A program made the position numbers and the translations under genes. This document shows positions 16,628 to 24,754 of a DNA stretch of 64,000 bases, piece by piece. The notes beneath the pieces were generated by a model. The model was not told the DNA's origin and did no database searches. It saw only the letters and a program-made list of their open reading frames with translations. This stretch comes from Streptomyces rugosispiralis (GTDB lineage Bacteria; Actinomycetota; Actinomycetes; Streptomycetales; Streptomycetaceae). Location: the NCBI RefSeq assembly GCF_024505145.1, contig NZ_JANIAA010000036.1, positions 44,438 through 108,437 of the forward strand, given 5' to 3'. Each line of letters begins with the position of its first letter. Position 1 is the first letter of the stretch.

Positions 16628-16683
16628 CGTCCATCACCTGCCCCGGCCGTCTTCTCGAGGTTGTGCACGCTTCGCTCGCCCAT
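16624..16683 (-). CDS. 19-residue upstream ORF overlapping the glnR start
   Basis: A strong ribosome site (GAGGAGGAA) stands 10 bases before an ATG whose 19-codon frame (MGERSVHNLEKTAGAGDGR) ends at a TGA overlapping the glnR ATG as ATGA. The glnR start itself has only a poor site (GGTGATGG). Ribosomes finishing this ORF could reinitiate on glnR, which would couple glnR expression to translation of the leader. The peptide has no run of a single amino acid that would suggest simple attenuation. Whether it is translated is unproven. Confidence 0.5.
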   Translation of the reverse strand: MGERSVHNLEKTAGAGDGR

Positions 16684-16954
16684 TACGTCGGTTCCTCCTC
16701 GGTCCCTTGCGAGAGGGGCACCTCCCAGGCCGTGCCCGGGGGAGTCTGCGGCTACTACTTCGTACGGTCACGCTCCGCGCCCTTGGAGCGACGGTGCGCT
16801 CAAACGCGCACTCCCGCCCTGAAAGCACAAAAGGACCCGGGGGCTACGTTGCCCGGATCCTCTTCACGACAGAATAACCCACATGACATGCGCCGGAGAG
16901 GCTCAATCTGCTCCCCGTTGTCCTTCCGCGGTCACCACGGGAGGGCAACGGGCC
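16684..16954. other. intergenic region between glnR and the divergent hydrolase
   Basis: This stretch must hold the glnR promoter and that of the hydrolase gene. I see a 6-bp dyad, GTGCGC-6-GCGCAC (16794-16811), and a GGGAGGG ribosome site at 16939 for the hydrolase. I find no convincing gene, and no GlnR box that I could defend. Confidence 0.5.
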
Positions 16955-17875
16955 ATGCTGCTGACCGATGACGGGGTCTCGATCGAGGCGCGCTACGAAC
17001 CTTCCCCGGGGGTCGGCACCGAACCCTCCGGCCAGCTCGCGCTGGTGGTCGGACACGGCTTCTCCGGCGCCCTGGAGCGCCCCGCGCTGCGACGGGTGGC
17101 ATCGGCGTTTCACCAGCGTACGGCCGTGATCACATTCTCGTTCCGGGGTCATGGGCGGTCCGGCGGACGGTCCACGGTCGGCGATCGCGAGGTGCTGGAC
17201 CTGGCCGCGGCGGTGCGCTGGGCGCGCCGGCTCGGACATCGGCGGGTGGCCACGGTCGGCTTCTCGATGGGCGGCTCGGTGGTGATCCGGCAGGCGGCGC
17301 TCTACGGGAAGGCCGATGCAATCCAGCCGTTGCAAGACGTACATCAGGGGGAGCGCACAGGGCGCGCGGCGGGGCGCACGGACGGTGTGCTCGGGTTCCC
17401 CGGGGAGGTGCTCGGGTCCCCCGGGGAGGTGCTCGGGTCCCCCGGGGAGGTGACCGACGCCCTCGCCGGGCCGGTCGACGGCGCCGCGCCCGATGCCGTC
17501 GTCGCCGTGAGCTCACCGGCCCGCTGGTACTACCGGGGCACCGCGCCCATGCGGCGGCTCCACTGGGCGATCACCCGGCCGACGGGGCGGCTGGTCTCCC
17601 GCTACGGGCTGCGCACCCGGATCGACCCGCGCGGCTGGGCCGTCGATCCGCTGTCCCCGGTGGCCGCGGCGCCGCTGATCGCGCCGACGCCGCTGCTGAT
17701 CGTGCACGGCGACCGGGACCCGTACTTCCCGCTGGACCATCCCCGGATGCTGGCGTCGGCGGCGGACCCGTCCACCTCGGAGCTGTGGATCGAGCCGGGC
17801 TACGGCCACGCCGAGACCGCCGCCTCCGCCGATCTGCTGGCCCGCATCGCCGACTGGGCCGCGGCCCACGCCTGA
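16955..17875 (+). CDS. alpha/beta hydrolase with a low-complexity insertion
   Basis: The ATG at 16955, behind GGGAGGG, gives 306 residues. The fold is recognised by GHGFSG near the N-terminus, the nucleophile elbow GFSMGGSV, the acid HGDRDPYFPL and the catalytic His in PGYGHAE. After the helix following the nucleophile (RQAALYGK, about residue 118), some 50-60 residues of Gly/Pro/Glu-rich sequence intervene before AVVAVSSPARWY resumes the fold. The insertion contains a 7-residue unit (GSPGEVL) made by 21-bp tandem repeats at 17395-17450. Being in frame, the insertion probably forms a surface loop near the lid. The substrate is unknown. Confidence 0.85.
   Translation: MLLTDDGVSIEARYEPSPGVGTEPSGQLALVVGHGFSGALERPALRRVASAFHQRTAVITFSFRGHGRSGGRSTVGDREVLDLAAAVRWARRLGHRRVATVGFSMGGSVVIRQAALYGKADAIQPLQDVHQGERTGRAAGRTDGVLGFPGEVLGSPGEVLGSPGEVTDALAGPVDGAAPDAVVAVSSPARWYYRGTAPMRRLHWAITRPTGRLVSRYGLRTRIDPRGWAVDPLSPVAAAPLIAPTPLLIVHGDRDPYFPLDHPRMLASAADPSTSELWIEPGYGHAETAASADLLARIADWAAAHA
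17395..17453 (+). repeat. in-frame 21-bp tandem repeat inside the hydrolase gene
   Basis: The unit GGGGAGGTGCTCGGGTCCCCC is repeated about three times with one early T variant. It encodes GSPGEVL-type heptapeptides within the hydrolase insertion. The copies are nearly identical at the DNA level, so the expansion is recent or kept uniform by slippage. Confidence 0.9.
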
Positions 17876-17897
17876 GCCCGTCCCCGAACGGTCGCCC

Positions 17898-17978
17898 ATT
17901 CGGGTTCCGCCACCGGCCATTCGGGTTCCGCCCCGGCCATTCGGTTTCCGCCCCGGCTATTCGGGTTCCGCCACCGGC
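17898..17978 (-). repeat. 20/21-bp tandem repeats spanning the stop codon of an ABC exporter gene
   Basis: ATTCGG(G/T)TTCCGCC recurs at 17898, 17919, 17939 and 17959. The copy at 17959 covers the last codons and stop of the minus-strand exporter gene (reading PVAEPE then TAG). The other three lie beyond the stop. The arrangement is the same as at 1971-2050. Confidence 0.93.
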
Positions 17979-19915
17979 TCCGCGAACTGGGACGCGTACA
18001 GCCGCGCATACGCACCCCCGGCCGCGAGCAGCGCGTCGTGCGAGCCCTGCTCCACGATCCGCCCCGACTCCATCACCAGGATCACGTCCGCGTCCCGGAT
18101 GGTCGACAGCCGGTGGGCGATCACGAAGCTCGTACGGCCGCTGCGCAGCGAGGCCATCGCCCGCTGGATGAGGACCTCGGTACGGGTGTCGACCGAGCTG
18201 GTGGCCTCGTCCAGCACCAGGATCGACGGCTCGGAGAGGAACGCCCTGGCGATCGTGATCAGCTGCTTCTCACCGGCGCTGACGTTGGAGCCCTCTTCGT
18301 CGATCACCGTGTCGTAGCCGTCCGGCAGCATCCTTACGAAGCGGTCCACATAGGTGGCCTTCGCCGCCGCCACGATCCGCTCGGAGCTCGCCCCCTCCGC
18401 GCCGTACGCGATGTTCTCGGCGATCGTCCCCCCGAACAGCCAGGTGTCCTGGAGCACCATCCCGATATGGGAGCGCAGTTCCTCCCGTGACATCGCGGCG
18501 ATGTCCACCCCGTCCAGCGTGATCCGCCCGCCGCTGACCTCGTAGAACCGCATCAGCAGATTGACCAGCGTGGTCTTCCCGGCGCCGGTCGGGCCGACGA
18601 TGGCCACGGTCTGGCCCGGCCGCACCGACAGCGAAAGACCCTCGATGAGCGGCGTGTCCGGCTGGTAGCGGAAGGAGACCTCCTCGAACGCGACCTGCCC
18701 GCGCACCTCCTCCGGCCGCCGCGCGTCCACCGGCTCCACGCTCTGCTCGGGCGCGTCCAGCAACTCGAAGACCCGCTCGGCCGAGGCCACGCCCGACTGC
18801 ACCATGTTGGCCATGGACGCCACCTGGGTGAGCGGCTGGCTGAACTGCCGGGAGTACTGGACGAACGCCTGGACATCGCCGATCGACAGCGCGCCGGAGG
18901 CCACCCGGAGCCCGCCGACCACGGCCACCAGCACATAGTTGAGGTTGCCGATGAACATCATCGAGGGCTGGATCAGACCGGAGATGAACTGGGCCCGGAA
19001 GCCGGCCGCGTAGAGCTTGTCGTTCTGCTCCCGGAAGGCCTGCGCGGACTCCTTCTCCCGCCCGAAGACCTTCACCAGCGCATGGCCGGTGTACATCTCC
19101 TCGATATGGGCGTTGAGCTTGCCCGTGGTCTTCCACTGCTGCACGAACTGCGGCTGGGCGCGCTTGCCGACGCGCGTGGTCACCCACACCGAGACCGGGA
19201 CGGTGATCAGCGCCACCAGCGCCAGCAGCGGCGAGATCCAGAACATCATCGACAGCACGCCCACGATCGTCAGCAGCGAGGCCATGATCTGGCTGAGGGT
19301 CTGCTGGAGCGTCTGCTGGATGTTGTCGATGTCGTTGGTGGCGCGGGAGAGCACCTCGCCGCGCGACTGCTTGTCGAAGTACGCCAGCGGCAGCCGCGCC
19401 AGCTTGTGCTCCACGTCCTCGCGCAGCCGGAAGACCGCGCGCTGGACGACGACGGTCGCCACCCGCGCCTGGATCAGGCCCAGGAGCGCGGCGGCCGCGT
19501 ACAGCGCCGTGACCCACAGCAGTACGACGCCGACCGCGTGGAAGTCGATGCCCTGGCCGGGGGTGACGTCCATCGAGGCGACCATGTCGGCGACCGTGCC
19601 CTGGTCCTTGTCGCGCAGCCACTGGACGGCCTGCTCCTTGCTGACGCCGTCGGGCAGCTGCCGTCCGACGATGCCCGCGAAGATCAGGTCGGTGGCCTGG
19701 CCGAGGATCTTCGGGCCCACCACCGAAAGGCCGATGCTGACCGTGGCCAGCGCGAGCACCAGCAGCACGATCCCGCGCTCGGGGCGGAGCCGGGCCAGCA
19801 GCCGGCGGCTGGAGCCGCTGAAGTCCATGGACCGCTCGGTGGGCTGGCCGCCCATGAAGCGGCCGGGCCCGGCGGCGGGCGCCGGACCCCTGCGGGGCGC
19901 CGTGGGGCCGCTCAT
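17957..19915 (-). CDS. heterodimeric ABC exporter subunit with canonical ATPase site
   Basis: This is a 652-residue half-transporter. It has a Gly/Pro-rich N-terminus of ~45 residues, six transmembrane helices, then an ATPase with Walker A GPTGAGKTT, signature NVSAGEKQLITIARA (Ser-Ala-Gly-Glu, not Ser-Gly-Gly), Walker B LVLDEATSSVDT with catalytic Glu, and the switch IAHRLST. The long extracytoplasmic loop after helix 1 (FAGIVGRQLPDGVSKEQAVQ...) is larger than in the partner. Its ATG overlaps the stop of the upstream half-transporter gene, so the two are made in equal amounts. The pair resembles LmrCD/BmrCD-type drug or lipid exporters. Confidence 0.93.
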   Translation of the reverse strand: MSGPTAPRRGPAPAAGPGRFMGGQPTERSMDFSGSSRRLLARLRPERGIVLLVLALATVSIGLSVVGPKILGQATDLIFAGIVGRQLPDGVSKEQAVQWLRDKDQGTVADMVASMDVTPGQGIDFHAVGVVLLWVTALYAAAALLGLIQARVATVVVQRAVFRLREDVEHKLARLPLAYFDKQSRGEVLSRATNDIDNIQQTLQQTLSQIMASLLTIVGVLSMMFWISPLLALVALITVPVSVWVTTRVGKRAQPQFVQQWKTTGKLNAHIEEMYTGHALVKVFGREKESAQAFREQNDKLYAAGFRAQFISGLIQPSMMFIGNLNYVLVAVVGGLRVASGALSIGDVQAFVQYSRQFSQPLTQVASMANMVQSGVASAERVFELLDAPEQSVEPVDARRPEEVRGQVAFEEVSFRYQPDTPLIEGLSLSVRPGQTVAIVGPTGAGKTTLVNLLMRFYEVSGGRITLDGVDIAAMSREELRSHIGMVLQDTWLFGGTIAENIAYGAEGASSERIVAAAKATYVDRFVRMLPDGYDTVIDEEGSNVSAGEKQLITIARAFLSEPSILVLDEATSSVDTRTEVLIQRAMASLRSGRTSFVIAHRLSTIRDADVILVMESGRIVEQGSHDALLAAGGAYARLYASQFAEPVAEPE

Positions 19916-21654
19916 GCCGCCTCCTCCTCGGTGAGCTGGGAGAGCACGATCTCGCGGTAGGTCTCGTTGCCGGCCATCAGCTCGGCGTGGGTGCCGGCGC
20001 CGACGATCCGCCCCGCGTCGAGGACCACGATCAGATCGGCGCCGCGGATGGTGGACACCCGCTGGGCGACGATGACGACCGTCGCGTTGTCCGTCTCGTC
20101 CGCGAGCGCCGCCCGCAGCCGGGCGTCGGTGGCGTAGTCGAGCGCGGAGAAGGAGTCGTCGAAGAGGTAGACGGACGGCCTGCGGACCAGGGCTCGGGCG
20201 ATCGCCAGCCGCTGCCGCTGACCGCCGGACACATTGGTCCCGCCCTGGGCGATCGGGGCGTCCAGGCCACCCTCCATGGCCGCCACGAACTCCCGTGCCT
20301 GGGCGGTCTCCAGGGCCCGCCACAGCTCCTCGTCGGTGGCGTCGGGGTCGCCGTACCGCAGGTTTGAGGCGACGGTGCCGGAGAAGAGGTACGGCTTCTG
20401 CGGGACCAGCCCTATGGCCCGGGTCATCACCTCGGGGTCGAGGTCGCGCACATCCACGCCGTCGAGGTGGACGCTGCCGTCGGTCGCGTCGAACAACCGC
20501 GGCACCAGCCCGAGCAGGGTCGACTTGCCGCTGCCGGTGGAGCCGATGACGGCGGTGGTCCGGCCGGGCCGGGCGGTCAGCGAGACGTCGCGCAGCACGG
20601 GCTCGTCGGCGCCGGGGTAGCGGAACTCCACGCCCCGCAGCTCCAGCAGCCCCCGTCCGGCGTCGGCGGGCGCGGGCGCGACGGGCATCAGCGGCGGTAC
20701 GACACTGGTCCCGGTGTCCAGCACCTCCTGGACGCGCTCGGCGCACACCTCGGCCCTCGGCACCATCATGAACATGAAGGTGGCCATCATCACGGACGAC
20801 AGAATCTGCATCAGATAGCTGAGGAACGCGGTCAGAGCGCCGACCTGCATCCCGCCGCTGTCGATGCGGTGCCCGCCGAACCAGACGACGGCCACGCTGG
20901 AGACGTTCACCACCAGCATCACGGCCGGGAACATCAGCGACATCAGCCGCCCGGCGCGCAGCGAGACATCCATCAGCCCGGTGTTGGCGGTGGTGAAGCG
21001 ATCGCGCTCATGGGTGTCGCGGACGAAGGCGCGGATGACCCGGATCCCGGTGATCTGCTCGCGCAGCACCCGGTTGACGGTGTCGATGCGCTGCTGGACG
21101 TCGCGGAACAGCGGCCGCATCCGGCGGGCGATGAGCGTGACCACGAGGCCCAGGGCCGGAACGATGAGCAGGAGCAGCCCGGACAGCGGCACGTCCTCGT
21201 TGAGCGCCATGACCACGCCGCCGACACACATGATCGGCGCCGAGACCATCAGCGTGAAGGCCATCAGGCACAGCATCTGCACCTGCTGGACGTCGTTGGT
21301 GGTGCGGGTGATCAGGGACGGCGCGCCGAAGTGGCCCATCTCCCGGGCGGAGAAGGACTGCACCCGGTCGAAGACGGCGGCGCGCACATCGCGGCCGAGC
21401 GCCATGGCGGTGCGGGCGCCGAAGTAGACGGCTCCCGCGGCGCACACGATCTGGACGAGGGTGACGGCGATCATCAGCCCGCCGACACGGAGGATGTAGC
21501 CGGTGTCGCCCTTCACCACTCCGCTGTCGATGATGTCCGCGTTCAGCGCGGGCAGGTAGAGGGTGGCGAGGGTCTGCACAAGCTGCAATAAGACGATCAG
21601 CGTGATCGTTCGGGTATAGGGCCTCAGATACGCCCGTATCAGTCGTACCAGCAC
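19912..21654 (-). CDS. heterodimeric ABC exporter subunit with degenerate ATPase site
   Basis: This 580-residue half-transporter starts at GTG. It has six transmembrane helices and an ATPase with Walker A GSTGSGKST and a canonical signature NVSGGQRQRLAIARAL. The Walker B is altered: YLFDDSFSALD carries Asp where the catalytic Glu should be, and the switch is VAQRVST with Gln in place of His. Such asymmetry is the rule in heterodimeric exporters such as TM287/288 and BmrCD, where one composite site is inactive. The downstream subunit keeps the Glu and His, so together they form one working and one degenerate site. The promoter lies in the 121 bp before the divergent MoaD-like gene. Confidence 0.93.
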   Translation of the reverse strand: MLVRLIRAYLRPYTRTITLIVLLQLVQTLATLYLPALNADIIDSGVVKGDTGYILRVGGLMIAVTLVQIVCAAGAVYFGARTAMALGRDVRAAVFDRVQSFSAREMGHFGAPSLITRTTNDVQQVQMLCLMAFTLMVSAPIMCVGGVVMALNEDVPLSGLLLLIVPALGLVVTLIARRMRPLFRDVQQRIDTVNRVLREQITGIRVIRAFVRDTHERDRFTTANTGLMDVSLRAGRLMSLMFPAVMLVVNVSSVAVVWFGGHRIDSGGMQVGALTAFLSYLMQILSSVMMATFMFMMVPRAEVCAERVQEVLDTGTSVVPPLMPVAPAPADAGRGLLELRGVEFRYPGADEPVLRDVSLTARPGRTTAVIGSTGSGKSTLLGLVPRLFDATDGSVHLDGVDVRDLDPEVMTRAIGLVPQKPYLFSGTVASNLRYGDPDATDEELWRALETAQAREFVAAMEGGLDAPIAQGGTNVSGGQRQRLAIARALVRRPSVYLFDDSFSALDYATDARLRAALADETDNATVVIVAQRVSTIRGADLIVVLDAGRIVGAGTHAELMAGNETYREIVLSQLTEEEAA

Positions 21655-21775
21655 ACGGAAACCTTAAGTGACGCTCGTCCCGAACCGGCCGTATTTTCGA
21701 CGAACCGCGTGTGGTCCCGGGCGCGGCCCCGCACCCGTCATCATGGAGGCGGCAGATGACGGGAAAGGGATCGCG

Positions 21776-22051
21776 ATGGCGATGATGAGCACGCCCGCCG
21801 GGACCATCCGGTACTGGGCCGCGGCCCGCGCCGCGGCCGGTACCGCGGAGGAGCCGTACACCGCGTGGACACTGGCGGAGGCGCTCGACGCGGCCCGGCA
21901 GCGGCACACCGCGCGGCCGGAGTTCGCGCGGGTCCTACTGCGCTGTTCGTTCCTGGTCGACGGAGCCCCGGCCGGCACCCGTGACCACAAGACGATCCAA
22001 CTCGCCGAGGGCGGCACGGTCGAGGTGCTCCCGCCGTTCGCAGGAGGGTGA
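21776..22051 (+). CDS. MoaD/ThiS-family ubiquitin-like protein
   Basis: The ATG at 21776, preceded by GGGAAAGGG, gives 91 residues. The chain ends LAEGGTVEVLPPFAGG, the exposed diglycine tail on which E1-like enzymes form an acyl-adenylate and then a thiocarboxylate. The opening (TIRYWAAARAAAG) matches the first strand of MoaD-type beta-grasp folds. It may donate sulfur for molybdopterin, thiamine or cysteine synthesis. No MoaE or ThiG gene is adjacent, so the pathway is open. The stop codon overlaps the GTG of the next gene. Confidence 0.85.
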   Translation: MAMMSTPAGTIRYWAAARAAAGTAEEPYTAWTLAEALDAARQRHTARPEFARVLLRCSFLVDGAPAGTRDHKTIQLAEGGTVEVLPPFAGG

Positions 22052-23532
22052 ACCCCGAGCTCATGAGCAACCAGCCGCACCAGCCCAACGAGCCGCACCA
22101 GCCCCACGAGCCCCACCAGCAGCAGGGCCAGCAGCCGCAGGGCCAGCAGCCGCAGCAGCCGTATCCCCCGTACGGGTCGTACGAGACTCCTTACGGAGGG
22201 TACGACCAGAGCGGGCAGCCTTACGGCGGCCATGGCGGCCCCGGTGGCCATGGCGGCCCCGGTGGCAACGGCACTCACGGCGGCAATGGCGCTTACGGCG
22301 GCAATGGCGCTTACGGCGGCAATGGCCAGGGTGCCCAGCAGCCGGCCGACTGGCAGGGGTACGCGGGGTATCCGCAGCAGCAGGGGTACGCCCAGGCCCA
22401 GCCGTCGCAGTACCAACACCCGCAGCAGCAATACCAGCAGCAGTACCAGCAGCAGCCGTACGCGGATCCCTACGCCGCCGCCCAGCAGGGCCGGCACGGG
22501 CAGCAAGGCCAGCAAGGCCAGCACGGGCAGCAGCCGTACCAGGGGCACCAAGGCCAGCAGCCGCACCAGGGCCACCAGGGCCAGTACGCCCAGGGCTGGG
22601 ATCAGCAGCAGCATCCGTACCACCAGCCCGCCGCCCCGTCCCAGCCGCGCCCCCAGCCCCCGTCCCAGGCACAGGCCCCCTCCCACCCCCAGGCCCCGGC
22701 TCAGGCGCAGGCTCAGGCACAGGCCGCGACCGCCGAGCCGCCCGCCCCGCAGCCCGACCGGCCGCTCACCGCCGCCGAGAAGGCGAAGGCCGAGGGCCGT
22801 CCGCAGATCGTCCACCCGGGGTTCGTCCCCGCCGCCCTGACCTCCGTGCTGGCCGCCCTGCTCGCGGCCACCGCGCCGCTGGGCCGCCCGGCCGTCGCCG
22901 TCGCCGTGGTGGCGCTTCAGGCGGTCACGGCGGCGGGCTGGTTCCGGCTGAACGGCATGTGGCCCGCCCGGCAGGGCATCGCGCTCGCCTTCGCGGGCGG
23001 TCTGGCCGCCGACATCGGCCTGCTCGCCACCGAGCCGTCACACGCCCCGACGGTCGTCATCGGCGCCATCGGCGTCTGGCTGTTGCTGGTGCTGATCCTC
23101 CAGCTGCGCAGCCACGCCTCCCCGGACGAGCGGCTGTACGGCCTTACGGCCGCCGTGGCGGCCACGGCCCTCGCCGTGCTCGCGGCCGGTCATCTGGCCG
23201 CCGTCGCCGAGTCCTCGGACGCCGTGGTGGTGGGGGCGGCCGCCGTCGCCGTGGCCGTGCTCGTCCGGGCGCTGCCGCTGCCGACCGCCGCCGCCGTCGT
23301 GGTCGCGCTGGCGGCCGCCACGGGCGCCGGGGTAGGGGCCGGGCAGCTCACCGGGACGGGCACGTCCACCGCCGCCCTGCTCGGGTTCGCGGCCGGGGCG
23401 TGCGCGCTGATCGGCCACCGGGTCGCCAGCTACGACTACCCCTCGCGCTTCGTCCATATGACGGCCGGCGTGGCGCTGCCGCTCGCGGCCGCGGCCCCCG
23501 TGGTCTATGTGATCGGCCGCGCCCTGGGCTGA
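22048..23532 (+). CDS. integral membrane protein with a long Gln/Pro/His/Gly-rich cytosolic N-terminus
   Basis: This is a 494-residue protein. Residues 1 to about 255 are low-complexity, rich in Gln, Pro, His, Tyr and Gly, including an in-frame 18-bp repeat encoding GGNGAY (22277-22324). The second half begins PLTAAEKAKAEGRPQIVHPGFVPAALT and has about eight hydrophobic helices. The disordered N-terminus is typical of many Streptomyces membrane proteins and may mediate protein contacts. It overlaps the MoaD-like gene by four bases (GTGA). The GTG at 22048 or the ATG at 22063 could be the start. I do not recognise the transport or enzyme family. Confidence 0.8.
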   Translation: MNPELMSNQPHQPNEPHQPHEPHQQQGQQPQGQQPQQPYPPYGSYETPYGGYDQSGQPYGGHGGPGGHGGPGGNGTHGGNGAYGGNGAYGGNGQGAQQPADWQGYAGYPQQQGYAQAQPSQYQHPQQQYQQQYQQQPYADPYAAAQQGRHGQQGQQGQHGQQPYQGHQGQQPHQGHQGQYAQGWDQQQHPYHQPAAPSQPRPQPPSQAQAPSHPQAPAQAQAQAQAATAEPPAPQPDRPLTAAEKAKAEGRPQIVHPGFVPAALTSVLAALLAATAPLGRPAVAVAVVALQAVTAAGWFRLNGMWPARQGIALAFAGGLAADIGLLATEPSHAPTVVIGAIGVWLLLVLILQLRSHASPDERLYGLTAAVAATALAVLAAGHLAAVAESSDAVVVGAAAVAVAVLVRALPLPTAAAVVVALAAATGAGVGAGQLTGTGTSTAALLGFAAGACALIGHRVASYDYPSRFVHMTAGVALPLAAAAPVVYVIGRALG

Positions 23533-23617
23533 CTCCCCGGCTCCCGCTCACCCGCTCCGGATAGGCTCGCAGTCTCAGGCGCGAGGGCCTGAGCGAGAGC
23601 CTGGGGGACCCACGCAC

Positions 23618-24304
23618 ATGCGCGCACTACGCATCACACTGATCGTCGTCGTGATACTCGGCGGCCTCTTCGTGGCCGCCGACCGCATCGCGGTGTACAT
23701 GGCCGAGTCCAAGGCGGCCGACAAGATCAAGAGTTCTCAGGGTCTGACCACCACGCCCAATGTCTCGATCAAGGGCTTCCCGTTCCTGACCCAGGTCGTG
23801 GGCAAGGAGCTGGACGAGGTCGACGTCGGCGTGGACGGGCTGACGACGGACGCGGGCGACGGCCGCAGCGTCCGGGTCACCGAGCTCGACGCCCAGCTGC
23901 ACAACGTCCGCATCTCGGGCAACTTCTCGTCGGCCAGCGCCGACCACGCCACCGGCTCGGCCCACATCAGCTACGCCGACCTGTCACAGGCCGCCGGTCC
24001 GGGGATCACGGTCGGCTACGACCCGTCGGGCACCAACAAGGTCAAGATCACCGGCAGTCTGCTGGGCCTCAGCCTCTCCGCCCACTCCCAGGTCACCATC
24101 GTGAACGGCAACACCATCCGGCTGCACGCCGAGTCCATACCGGGCGGCAGCATCCCCCAGTGGGAGGACAAGGTGCGCGAGAAGGCCGACATGGAGCGGA
24201 AGATCGAGGGCCTGCCCACCGGCATGCGGCTGGAAAAGGTGGAGACCTCAAAGGACGGCATAGACGTCTCGGTCGCGGGTAATAACGTCCAGCTGACGGG
24301 CTGA
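23618..24304 (+). CDS. DUF2993 (LmeA-like) lipid-binding family protein
   Basis: This 228-residue protein has an N-terminal membrane anchor or uncleaved signal (LRITLIVVVILGGLFVAADR, 4-23) and a DUF2993 domain containing NVSIKGFPFLTQVVGKELDEVDV. It is the compact form of the family. The larger relative at 690-1991 shares the anchor and first strand block. LmeA in mycobacteria is a periplasmic phospholipid-binding protein needed for lipomannan maturation. Streptomyces lacks lipoarabinomannan, so a general membrane-lipid role is more likely. It has a good ribosome site (GGGGGA) and no obvious operon partner. Confidence 0.88.
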   Translation: MRALRITLIVVVILGGLFVAADRIAVYMAESKAADKIKSSQGLTTTPNVSIKGFPFLTQVVGKELDEVDVGVDGLTTDAGDGRSVRVTELDAQLHNVRISGNFSSASADHATGSAHISYADLSQAAGPGITVGYDPSGTNKVKITGSLLGLSLSAHSQVTIVNGNTIRLHAESIPGGSIPQWEDKVREKADMERKIEGLPTGMRLEKVETSKDGIDVSVAGNNVQLTG

Positions 24305-24502
24305 CGCGATCAGTACCAGGGGCGTCCGATCACGCCTCTGGTCCATTCACTGAGACGATCATGTCCGCACCCATGGACGCTCCCGCCCGGCGTGGCCCCC
24401 TCCGACCACGCCGTCCGGCCGTTCAAGGTTCTCTCATCTCACTCTCCGGACGATAACGTCTCATCATGCGACATGCCGGTGACATGCCCGCCTGTCCGTC
24501 CC

Positions 24503-24508
24503 TACGAT
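24503..24508 (+). promoter_or_regulatory. candidate -10 hexamer for a leaderless Cys leader peptide
   Basis: TACGAT ends 7 bp before the ATG of the 26-residue leader ORF, so a transcript starting at a normal distance would begin at or next to that ATG. Leaderless leader peptides are frequent in actinobacteria. The -35 element is not clear (GACATG at 24481 is a weak candidate). Confidence 0.4.
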
Positions 24509-24515
24509 CGGACCC

Positions 24516-24596
24516 ATGAAGCGACAGGCGGATCTCACGAAGCGGCGGGCAGTCGACCTGTGCCGCGTCGCCGCCATGCTCTGTCGCCACGTCTGA
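24516..24596 (+). CDS. Cys-containing leader peptide upstream of the sulfurtransferase gene
   Basis: A 26-codon ORF encodes a basic peptide starting MKRQADLTKRRAVDLCRV and continuing AAMLCRHV. The block VDLCRVAAMLC is characteristic of small actinobacterial leader peptides found before sulfur-assimilation genes. In mycobacteria, related Cys-bearing uORFs make downstream expression respond to cysteine supply. Here two cysteines (16 and 23) fall near the end, followed by a large palindrome and then the sulfurtransferase gene. This arrangement suggests Cys-dependent attenuation or translational control. Confidence 0.75.
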   Translation: MKRQADLTKRRAVDLCRVAAMLCRHV

Positions 24597-24684
24597 ATGG
24601 GACGTGGTCCGCACACGCCACGGACCGGCCCCCTCTTCGGCCCGTCACGCCGGGCCTTCCCGCACCTTCGCTCGTACGCTCGCC

Positions 24685-24720
24685 GCACGCTCGCGACGCG
24701 GCGCCGCGTCGCGAGCGTGC
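24685..24720 (+). promoter_or_regulatory. 36-bp perfect palindrome between leader peptide and sulfurtransferase gene
   Basis: Arms GCACGCTCGCGACGCGGC (24685-24702) and its exact reverse complement (24703-24720) are adjacent, so the RNA would form an 18-bp GC stem with a minimal loop. It starts 88 bases after the leader stop codon and ends 34 bases before the sulfurtransferase ATG. It is well placed to act as an attenuator or as a switchable structure governed by ribosomes on the leader ORF. It could also be a DNA operator. Confidence 0.7.
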
Positions 24721-24754
24721 CCGTACCGCCGCAACTGCCCCGGAGGAGAGAAAC

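Noticed and set aside
17957..20746. A 929-residue exporter starting at 20746
   Set aside because: The first ~277 codons are antisense-like noise inside the partner gene. The ATG at 19915, overlapping the partner's stop codon, is the real start.
21664..22815. 383-codon minus-strand frame opposite the MoaD-like and Gln-rich genes
   Set aside because: It is a Leu/Gly/Arg-rich mirror of the repeat-coded Gln/Pro/Gly-rich region and has no family features.
24392..24754. N-terminal extension of the sulfurtransferase
   Set aside because: The frame is open upstream but contains the leader peptide in another frame and the palindrome. The GGAGGAG site fixes the start at 24755.
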